Part shown: positions 1 to 5,543 of the stretch, one piece after another
Position numbering within the stretch: position 1 is the stretch's first letter
Layout of the letters: every line of letters begins with the position of its first letter
Assembly (NCBI GenBank): GCA_902795255.1
Contig: CADBKS010000080.1
Location: 1-11,838 of the forward strand
DNA length: 11,838 bases
Source of the DNA: an uncultured Chloroflexota bacterium
GTDB lineage: Bacteria > Chloroflexota > Anaerolineae > Anaerolineales > Anaerolineaceae
Direction: 5' to 3'
The notes under the pieces: model-generated
Databases searched by the model: none
Told to the model about the DNA's origin: nothing
The model's input: the letters and a program-made list of their open reading frames with translations, nothing else
Made by a program: the position numbers and the translations under genes

Positions 1-297
1 GCAAGCAGCCTATGCAAACACACGAACGACCGGGCCGCGCCCTGCGAAGCAATCCCTTCCGATAGCCATGTGCACAGCAAAGCGTTCACAGACATGCGCA
101 TACAAGCGCACGCGGGTACCAGCGCCTTACAGGCGCAGAGCAAACCACCGGCTCAGCCGATGGTCCTGATTATCGGATCACCCGGATCAGCCGGATTTGT
201 CACGAAATATTGAAAATAAACCTGTCCTCCGCAGTATGATCCCGTCTGTGGGATAAAATACATGAAAAGAACCTGAAACGATTTACGGGGAACCAAT
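1..297. other. Leader region upstream of the GH1 operon, no supported gene
   Basis: I see no supported gene here. The first 120 bases are strikingly poor in T (about 12%). Two + frames stay open by composition: one from base 1 to a TGA at 211-213, another from base 2 to a TGA at 167-169. Their translations look unlike a folded protein, so a gene end running in from the left cannot be excluded but is not supported. Short structures are present: a 5-bp hairpin GCGCC/GGCGC (122-126 with 132-136), a nested pairing of CCGGCT/AGCCGG (149-154 with 189-194) around CCGAT/ATCGG (157-161 with 172-176), and three copies of CGGAT(CA) spaced 9 bases apart (174-196). A possible promoter lies at 210-240. Confidence 0.5.
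210..240 (+). promoter_or_regulatory. Possible sigma-70-type promoter for the GH1-M3 operon
   Basis: TTGAAA at 210-215 (5 of 6 to TTGACA) and TATGAT at 235-240 (5 of 6 to TATAAT) are separated by 19 bases, longer than the preferred 17. The -10 box lies 57 bases before the GH1 start, in a suitable place. No clear catabolite-repression (cre) box is seen nearby. This is a pattern match only. Confidence 0.35.
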
Positions 298-1671
298 ATG
301 GAACAGCAAATCGGTCAATTTCCTGAAAATTTCATATGGGGCGCGGCATCCAGCGCCTATCAGATCGAAGGGAGCCCCACCGCGGACGGCGGGGGCCGCT
401 CCGTCTGGGATGAATTCTGCTCCCACGAGGGGAATATCTATGAAAACGGCACCGGTGAGACCGCCTGTGACAGCTACCACCGTTACAATGAGGATCTGGA
501 CCTCGCAGCTTCACTGGGGCTGCAGGCCTACCGCTTCAGCGTCAGCTGGGCCCGGGTCGATCCGCTGGGCGTCGGGAACTGGAACCGGGCCGGTCTGGAC
601 TATTACGACCGGCTGATCGACGGCTGTCTGGAGCGCGGGATCGAGCCCTATGTTACGCTCCACCACTGGGAACTGCCCCAGGCTGTGGAGGACCGCGGCG
701 GATGGCAGGACTTGCGGACCGCGGAAGCTTTTGCACGGTACGAAGGCATGTGCGCCGCGCATTTCGGAAGCCGTGTGAAAAACTATTTCACGATCAATGA
801 GCCGCAGATCATCCTGAAGCTCGGTTACCATGACGGGATCCACGCTCCGGGCAAGACCCTTTCGGACGAAGCATGTTTTGCCGTCTGGAAAAACCTGATG
901 ATCGCCCACGGGCTCGCCTTCCGAGAGATCAAAGCCGCCGCACCGCATGCCAGGGTCGGGATCGCCTCCACCGGGAACCTCTGCTACAGCACGACCGGGA
1001 AGGAAGCGGACCGGGCCGCCGCAGAAAAAGCGATGTTCTCCATGAATGAACCGTTCTGGATGTTCAGCCACACCGCCTTTCTGGACCCTGTCTTTTTCGG
1101 AACGGCAGAGCATTTCGAAGGGCCCATGGCGGAAGTCCTGGCCGCTCAGCTGAAAGCGGACGAGCTGAAGCTCATCCATGCCGTGCCGGACATGCTCGGG
1201 ATCAATGCCTACAACGGCTGGGAAGTCCGGGCCGGTGAAGACGGCGAACCTTTTTACGTACCGAGGGAACCGGGGCATCCGGTGACCGCGCTGAAATGGC
1301 CGATCACGCCGGAGATCCTGGACGGCAGCCTGATTTCGATGCAGAGACGTTACCGGGTCCCGATCATGGTCACGGAAAACGGGCTGAGCTGCAATGACCG
1401 CATCTTCCTGGACGGGAAAGTCCATGATCCAGACCGGATCGACTACCTTACCCGTTATCTCAGTGCCCTTTCCCGGGGTGCGGAAGAAGCCGGCGTGACC
1501 GGTTATTTCCACTGGTCGCTGACGGACAATTTCGAATGGCACAGCGGCTACGGGGAACGCTTCGGGCTTATTTATGTCGATTATCCCAGCCAGCGCAGGA
1601 TCCCGAAGGACAGCGCTTACTGGTTCCGTGATTTTATTCTTGAACAGCAAAAACGATCAATAAAGGAGTGA
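298..1671 (+). CDS. Glycoside hydrolase family 1, beta-glucosidase-like
   Basis: A 457-residue protein of normal GH1 length, probably hydrolysing beta-glucosides such as cellobiose or aryl-glucosides in the cytoplasm by the retaining mechanism. The N-terminal signature is seen at residues 8-25 (FPENFIWGAASSAYQIEG). HHWELP lies at 122-127. The acid/base glutamate is E168 in TINEP and the nucleophile is E360 in VTENG. The aglycone/glycone-site stretch WSLTDNFEW lies at 406-414, followed by GYGERFG. That ending, rather than the S..K.Y type ending of 6-phospho-beta-glucosidases, suggests unphosphorylated substrates. No PTS or sugar transporter gene lies in the window. There is no signal peptide. 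The ATG at 298 is preceded by GGGGA at 287-291. The stop overlaps the start signals of the following peptidase gene, so the two are co-transcribed. The family is certain; substrate (beta-glucoside or beta-galactoside) is inferred. Confidence 0.95.
   Translation: MEQQIGQFPENFIWGAASSAYQIEGSPTADGGGRSVWDEFCSHEGNIYENGTGETACDSYHRYNEDLDLAASLGLQAYRFSVSWARVDPLGVGNWNRAGLDYYDRLIDGCLERGIEPYVTLHHWELPQAVEDRGGWQDLRTAEAFARYEGMCAAHFGSRVKNYFTINEPQIILKLGYHDGIHAPGKTLSDEACFAVWKNLMIAHGLAFREIKAAAPHARVGIASTGNLCYSTTGKEADRAAAEKAMFSMNEPFWMFSHTAFLDPVFFGTAEHFEGPMAEVLAAQLKADELKLIHAVPDMLGINAYNGWEVRAGEDGEPFYVPREPGHPVTALKWPITPEILDGSLISMQRRYRVPIMVTENGLSCNDRIFLDGKVHDPDRIDYLTRYLSALSRGAEEAGVTGYFHWSLTDNFEWHSGYGERFGLIYVDYPSQRRIPKDSAYWFRDFILEQQKRSIKE
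1662..1668 (+). promoter_or_regulatory. Ribosome binding site of the M3 peptidase gene, inside the GH1 3' end
   Basis: AAAGGAG at 1662-1668 lies over the last codons of the GH1 gene and directly abuts its TGA (1669-1671), ten bases before the ATG at 1679. This fixes the peptidase start and suggests translational coupling. Confidence 0.75.
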
Positions 1672-1678
1672 CCGAATC

Positions 1679-3388
1679 ATGAGTGAATGGACATTTTCAG
1701 GGCTGCCTTATACGCGACCGGATTTTGAAGCGGCGAAACAGACCCTCACCAAACTGAAAGCCCGCGTGGATGCCGCCGCTTCCGCACAGGATGTTTTTGA
1801 CGTGATGGCCGAACTGGAAGAAGCAGGCAAAGAGCTTTCCACGCAGTATACGCTAGTCTACGTGCGCAACACGCTCAACACCACCGACGAATTCTACGAA
1901 AAAGAGCTGGAATACCTGCACGAACAGCTGCCGGAACTTTCCCCTTATCAGGTCGCCCTAGCCTCCGCGATCGCGGACTGCCCGTTCCGCCCGGAGATCG
2001 AAGCACGATACGGAAAGCAGTATTTCGCACAGATCGACCTGCAGCGCCGCAGTTTCTGCGAAGCCAACATCCCGCTGATCCAGCGCGAATCAAAGCTCAC
2101 CACCGAGTACCAGAAGATCATGGCGACCTGCCAGATCGAATTCGACGGCAAAACGCTGAACCTGTACGGCATCCAGAAATATTTCGAACATCATGACCGG
2201 AACGTCCGCGCGGCCGCCTGGAAGGCCTACTCCGACTTCTACCACAGCAACGAACCGCGGCTCGAGGAGATCTGGGACGAACTGATCACGATCCGCAATG
2301 AAATGGGGCGCAACCTCGGCTTCGAAAACTTCATCCCGCTGGGCTACATGCAGCAGGGCCGCACCGACTACGGGCAGAAGGAAGTCGCGGAATTCCGCGA
2401 ACAGGTCCGCCGCGTCCTGGTCCCGCTCTGCGAACGTCTGTATGAAGCCCAGGCCAAACGGCTGGGGATCTCGGTCATCAAAGCCTTTGATGAAAAGATG
2501 ATCTTCGCCGACGGCAACGCCAACCCGATCGGGGACGATGACGTCCTGGTCGCCGAAGCGCAGAAGATGTACCATGAACTCAGCCCCGAAACCGGCGAAT
2601 TCATCGACTTCATGATCGAACATGAACTCATGGACCTGAAGAACAAACCCGGCAAGGCTTCGACCGGCTACATGACCGACCTGCCGACCCTCAAGGCACC
2701 GTTCGTCTTCTCCTGCTTCAACGGGACCATCGGCGATGTCCAGGTCCTCACCCACGAACTCGGCCACGCTTTCGCGGGATATATGGCCATGCGGAACCAG
2801 CCGATCTCCGATTATTACAGCGAATCCACCGACATCGCGGAGATCCATTCCATGTCCATGGAGCAGTTCTGCTACCCCTACGCGGAGAAATTCTTCGGGG
2901 ACCAGGCCGATAAATTCCGCTTTGCCCACCTGCAGGAAGCCATCACCTTCGTACCCTTCGGTGTGGCGGTCGATGAATTCCAGCACATCTGCTACGCGCA
3001 TCCGGAACTCAGCCCGAAGGAACGGACCCTGGAATGGCACAAACTGGAACGCAAATATATGCCCTGGCGGCAGTACGGCGATGACGAGTTCATGCGCCGC
3101 GGCGGTTGGTGGTACCACAAGCTGCACATTTATCTCTATCCGTTCTACTACATCAACTACACGCTCACGACCATGGGCGCGATGGAGTTCAAGAAAAAGT
3201 ACGCGGAAAACCGGGAAGCGGCCTGGGAAGATTATCTGAAGCTCTGCAAGGTCGGCGGCAGCATGAGCTACCTGGAGACCCTCCGCCACGCGAACCTCTC
3301 CGTCCCGTTCGAAGAAGGTGCCGTCGCCAAAGCCACCGCTTATGCAGCGATGATCCTGCTGAAACAGATCGCGGAATGGGAGAACTGA
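1679..3388 (+). CDS. M3 family oligoendopeptidase (PepF-like zinc metallopeptidase)
   Basis: A 569-residue cytoplasmic peptidase of the thimet oligopeptidase family M3. Such enzymes cut peptides of roughly 5-20 residues and work downstream of peptide uptake or in protein turnover. The zinc motif HELGH lies at residues 359-363 (H359 and H363 are ligands, E360 the catalytic base). The third ligand is probably E388 in the downstream AEIHSM segment. The Tyr-rich segment HIYLYPFYYINYTL at 483-496 matches the substrate-binding region near the family's C-terminus. The N-terminal ~200 residues are helical, as is usual, and length is typical of the PepF/M3 branch. There is no signal peptide. It starts 7 bases after the GH1 stop with an excellent RBS. 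Pairing with a glycosidase suggests a shared catabolic operon, but no functional link is known to me. Family assignment is firm; exact specificity is not readable. Confidence 0.94.
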   Translation: MSEWTFSGLPYTRPDFEAAKQTLTKLKARVDAAASAQDVFDVMAELEEAGKELSTQYTLVYVRNTLNTTDEFYEKELEYLHEQLPELSPYQVALASAIADCPFRPEIEARYGKQYFAQIDLQRRSFCEANIPLIQRESKLTTEYQKIMATCQIEFDGKTLNLYGIQKYFEHHDRNVRAAAWKAYSDFYHSNEPRLEEIWDELITIRNEMGRNLGFENFIPLGYMQQGRTDYGQKEVAEFREQVRRVLVPLCERLYEAQAKRLGISVIKAFDEKMIFADGNANPIGDDDVLVAEAQKMYHELSPETGEFIDFMIEHELMDLKNKPGKASTGYMTDLPTLKAPFVFSCFNGTIGDVQVLTHELGHAFAGYMAMRNQPISDYYSESTDIAEIHSMSMEQFCYPYAEKFFGDQADKFRFAHLQEAITFVPFGVAVDEFQHICYAHPELSPKERTLEWHKLERKYMPWRQYGDDEFMRRGGWWYHKLHIYLYPFYYINYTLTTMGAMEFKKKYAENREAAWEDYLKLCKVGGSMSYLETLRHANLSVPFEEGAVAKATAYAAMILLKQIAEWEN

Positions 3389-3510
3389 CAAAAACCCCCG
3401 CGCATCCATACAGCATGCCGTTCCGTCAACTGATCCGGAACGGATCCATGACAGCCGTGAACGATGATCATGCGCTAATAATACGCTGCAGGGAAGGAAT
3501 ATAAAAATCC
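3389..3510 (+). other. 3' untranslated stretch with an 8-bp hairpin
   Basis: Between the peptidase stop and the terminator there is no supported gene. A perfect 8-bp hairpin, CCGTTCCG/CGGAACGG (3418-3425 with 3436-3443, 10-base loop), is not followed by a T run, so it is not an intrinsic terminator. It could stabilise the mRNA 3' end. Confidence 0.4.
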
Positions 3511-3545
3511 AAAGCCGTCCGGAACCAACACGGACGGCTTTATAT
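3511..3545. terminator. Intrinsic terminator between convergent genes, probably bidirectional
   Basis: A perfect 11-bp stem pairs 3511-3521 (AAAGCCGTCCG) with 3531-3541 (CGGACGGCTTT) across a 9-base loop. On the + strand it is followed by TATATTTATA, a weak T tract. On the - strand it is followed by GGATTTTTAT. It sits between the + strand peptidase operon and the - strand gene ending at 3677, so it can serve both sides. Confidence 0.8.
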
Positions 3546-3617
3546 TTATAATAACTTGCGGGAATTATCCGGTGATTCAGTTGAATAACTGATTTACGGT
3601 TTCAGCCGACAGAACCG

Positions 3618-3649
3618 GTCTGCCGGAACTTCATCGCCTGCCGGCAGAC
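3618..3649 (-). other. Stable 9-bp hairpin downstream of the small membrane protein gene
   Basis: GTCTGCCGG (3618-3626) pairs perfectly with CCGGCAGAC (3641-3649) around a 14-base loop. It lies 27 bases past the stop of the - strand gene at 3677. No T tract follows on the - strand, so termination by this element alone is doubtful. It may protect the 3' end, with actual termination at 3511-3541. Confidence 0.4.
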
Positions 3650-3676
3650 ATTCCCAATACAGCCTTATTATCGATG

Positions 3677-4111
3677 TTATCTGTTCCCGGATAGTAATGC
3701 TGAAAAGCCTCCGGTTACGAAGAGAAGAATATAAATAACAATAATAATGAGGAACACACAGAAGAAGGACCTTGCGTAATTCCGCACATTGATTTTATTT
3801 GTCCCGCCAAATGCATATACGCAAACCATAATTAATCCGATCAGCGGAATTGAAAACAGTAAATTGTAGCCGACATATCCCCATGCACTGATCGGTTTAA
3901 ATTCTTCAGGGAGATTATTCTCCGTGATCGGAGCATGCGTTACGTTATACGTTATTGACGGCTGGCCCGGGTTATACGACTGCATATTTCCGGTATTATA
4001 TGGCTGTCCGGTATTAAATGGCTGCATGTTATTATCGTATCCCTGCTGCATATTCGCATACGGCTGCGCATTTCTGCTCAGATTCTGATAATTATTATTG
4101 TTATTTTCCAT
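3677..4111 (-). CDS. Small membrane protein with Asn/Gln-rich N-terminus and two transmembrane helices
   Basis: 144 residues. Residues 1-60 are low-complexity and rich in Asn, Gln, Tyr, Pro and Gly, with near-repeats of the form P[FY]NTG and YNPGQP (31-51). A conserved-looking C-terminal part begins with KPISAWGYVGY (72-82). It has two membrane helices at about 77-101 and 114-133, separated by a short loop with NKINVRNYARS (105-115). I recall similar two-helix modules, often behind a zinc ribbon or a disordered tail, in Clostridia, but know no function. The start chosen is the ATG at 4111, because GGAGG lies 6 bases upstream and a TATAAT box lies about 40 bases upstream. A longer frame to an ATG at 4177 would run through that promoter. 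The gene is clearly richer in A/T than its neighbours. The disordered tail is probably cytoplasmic; topology is inferred. Confidence 0.82.
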   Translation of the reverse strand: MENNNNNYQNLSRNAQPYANMQQGYDNNMQPFNTGQPYNTGNMQSYNPGQPSITYNVTHAPITENNLPEEFKPISAWGYVGYNLLFSIPLIGLIMVCVYAFGGTNKINVRNYARSFFCVFLIIIVIYILLFVTGGFSALLSGNR

Positions 4112-4117
4112 ACCCGT

Positions 4118-4122
4118 CCTCC
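4118..4122 (-). promoter_or_regulatory. Strong ribosome binding site that sets the start at 4111
   Basis: GGAGG on the - strand, 6 bases before the ATG at 4111-4109. It rules in favour of this start over the in-frame ATG at 4177, which has no comparable site. Confidence 0.8.
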
Positions 4123-4151
4123 ACAACTTTTCCTCTTTTTTATGATTTACA

Positions 4152-4179
4152 ATTATACGATCGATCAGATCCATCAAAA
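4152..4179 (-). promoter_or_regulatory. Promoter of the small membrane protein gene
   Basis: On the - strand, a perfect -10 box TATAAT (4152-4157) is preceded by a 16-base spacer and a weak -35 TTTTGA (4174-4179). The -10 box is about 40 bases upstream of the ATG at 4111. The gene is thus likely transcribed on its own, apart from the hydrolase gene ending at 4267. Confidence 0.5.
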
Positions 4180-4266
4180 CGATTGAAAACCATTACAATA
4201 ATCCTGAAATCAGAAGATTTTTATCAACAAGGTATCAGGTGCATGTGTACCGCGCTCATCGGCAGT

Positions 4267-5133
4267 TCACTTTGAATGATCTTCCCCGGATAAAATGCCG
4301 TATGCATGCGGACGCCTGTATTTATCCCCCATCACATCATCCCGTCTGTGGGTCCGCAGCTGTTCAAGATCCAGATCCGCGGTGTATATGCCTTCTTCTT
4401 CCGGCGCTTCGAAAACGCACATGTCCCGAACGCCGGGTTCATCCGGCAGCCAGGGAACACCGTCAAACAGCGTGGAATGCCCGTTGCAGTCGGGATGCCC
4501 TTTGGGGTAATTGCAGGTCGCCACAGCCAGCATATTCTCATAGGCCCGGGTCCTGAGCGCCGCAAGACGGTTGATCTCCATCGGGCAGGCGTTCGGAGCA
4601 AGGATCAGTTCGGCCCCTTTCAGCATCAGGATCCGTGCGCTTTCAGGGAATTCCCGATCGAAACAGATCATCGCCCCGACCTTCACCGTACCTCTCCCGT
4701 AATCAAGATCAGCGGTATAAAAGGCATCCCCGGCCGCCAAAACCTTTTCCGCATCAAAGGCGCAGGTATGGACCTTGGAGTAATGCAGGATCTCTTTCCC
4801 GTTTCTGTCAAAGATCACGACAGAATTCAGCGGTCTGGCCCCGGTTTTCTCAGGAAACGTTATCGCGACCGCCATCCGGAGTTCGGAGGCCAGATCCCGG
4901 AAAGCCTTTACGAAAGCGCCGTTTTTCTCAACCGCGAGCGCATCAAGTTCTTTTTCGTCCTGCGGGAGCGCATACCCGTCGCTCCACATTTCCGGGAATA
5001 ATGCGATATCCGCACCCCGGCGCTTCGCCTCAATGCAGGCTCTTGTCCCGATCTGCAGCTGTTCCTCAGTGCTCCGTCCCGGCAGCAGCTGGAGGAATGC
5101 GATCCTCAGGTTCAAATTTTGATTTTTGCTCAT
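4267..5133 (-). CDS. Carbon-nitrogen hydrolase (nitrilase superfamily amidase)
   Basis: 288 residues, normal length for a single-domain member of the nitrilase superfamily. These enzymes cleave non-peptide C-N bonds (amides, carbamoyl groups, nitriles) through a Glu-Lys-Cys triad. All three residues are visible: E48 in LFPEMW, K120 in HYSKVH and C157 in GAMICFDREFPE. The C-terminal RRPHAYGIL (273-281) fits the family's closing segment. No glutamine amidotransferase or NAD synthetase domain is attached, so it is a stand-alone cytoplasmic amidase. N-carbamoylputrescine- or omega-amidase-like activity is possible, but substrate cannot be read from sequence. The start is taken at ATG 5133, with AAAAGGA ten bases upstream. 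An in-frame GTG at 5169 has no RBS. The neighbours give no pathway clue. Confidence 0.92.
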   Translation of the reverse strand: MSKNQNLNLRIAFLQLLPGRSTEEQLQIGTRACIEAKRRGADIALFPEMWSDGYALPQDEKELDALAVEKNGAFVKAFRDLASELRMAVAITFPEKTGARPLNSVVIFDRNGKEILHYSKVHTCAFDAEKVLAAGDAFYTADLDYGRGTVKVGAMICFDREFPESARILMLKGAELILAPNACPMEINRLAALRTRAYENMLAVATCNYPKGHPDCNGHSTLFDGVPWLPDEPGVRDMCVFEAPEEEGIYTADLDLEQLRTHRRDDVMGDKYRRPHAYGILSGEDHSK

Positions 5134-5143
5134 ATATACCGTA

Positions 5144-5150
5144 TCCTTTT
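5144..5150 (-). promoter_or_regulatory. Ribosome binding site that sets the hydrolase start at 5133
   Basis: AAAAGGA on the - strand, 10 bases before the ATG at 5133. The alternative upstream GTG at 5169 lacks a purine-rich site. Confidence 0.5.
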
Positions 5151-5209
5151 CCGGAGCCACCGTGTTCACAATTCAAAGAACAATTCATTGCGGTTATAGC
5201 CGGTGGTCG

Positions 5210-5338
5210 TCATATAGATTTATTATCAATAATGCTGTCCGTGAGCGAGACGACGAAGTTATCTGCTTCGACAATGCCGGGAGCACCGAAAATCGACATG
5301 TATTTTCTGATAATGAACAGTGGCTTTGTCTGAAGCAT
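5210..5338 (-). pseudogene. Possible small ORF or gene remnant, 42 residues
   Basis: An ATG at 5338 opens a 42-codon frame whose translation has natural-looking composition (for example FGAPGIVEADNFVVSLTDSI), ending at TGA 5210-5212. Across the stop, a neighbouring frame continues for a few sensible residues (YDDHRL) before TAA. There is no ribosome binding site before the ATG. It could be the tail of a decayed gene or chance. I do not recognise it. Confidence 0.2.
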
Positions 5339-5508
5339 AATATATTTCAATCAATAAGGAACTTCTCCCGGATTTACGCTGATTCGTCTGCTTCATGAAA
5401 CTATCGGGATTTTTATATCATTTTATCACGACCGGGAAGGGCAAAAACAGGAACTTCGCATCCTCTGACGCACATTCATCCCGAAAAAATCTTATGATAT
5501 ACGAAATT

Positions 5509-5536
5509 TCTGGCTGATTTGTTCATATCAGCCAGA
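5509..5536 (-). terminator. Hairpin after the large - strand gene, likely terminator
   Basis: TCTGGCTGAT (5509-5518) pairs perfectly with ATCAGCCAGA (5527-5536), a 10-bp stem with an 8-base loop. It lies 7 bases past the stop of the large gene. On the - strand it is followed by AATTTCGTATATC, a poor T tract, so its efficiency is uncertain. Confidence 0.55.
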
Positions 5537-5543
5537 TCCGGGT

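Larger units (their letters stand above)
5134..5543. other. 410-base A/T-rich gap between two - strand genes
   Basis: No confident gene. It holds the hydrolase RBS at its left end, a hairpin serving the large gene at its right end (5509-5536), and a doubtful 42-residue - strand frame (5210-5338). A + strand frame at 5126-5398 translates to sequence that does not look like protein and has no RBS. I found no convincing promoter for the hydrolase here, though one must lie upstream if the hairpin at 5509-5536 stops transcription. Confidence 0.5.

Noticed and set aside
174..196. Three 9-base-spaced CGGAT(CA) units as a CRISPR or iteron array
   Set aside because: Units are too short, too few and imperfect; there are no spacers, cas genes or replication gene.
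273..290. cre-like catabolite-repression box before the GH1 gene (TGAAACGATTTACG)
   Set aside because: Spacing between the TGNAA and CG elements is off by one base, and the 3' half does not fit the consensus.
511..1650. Long - strand open frame (379 codons) opposite the GH1 gene
   Set aside because: It is the antisense shadow of a GC-rich gene. The + strand encodes a full GH1 enzyme with both catalytic glutamates, and the antisense translation shows no domain or RBS.
2090..3409. Long - strand open frame (439 codons) opposite the M3 peptidase gene
   Set aside because: Antisense shadow again. The + strand carries HELGH and full-length family similarity.
4112..4177. Longer N-terminus for the small membrane protein (ATG at 4177)
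   Set aside because: It would run through a perfect TATAAT box and ignore the GGAGG just before the ATG at 4111.
5126..5398. + strand open frame (90 codons) in the gap upstream of the hydrolase
   Set aside because: No RBS or promoter, and composition is not protein-like. It also overlaps the hydrolase start region on the other strand.
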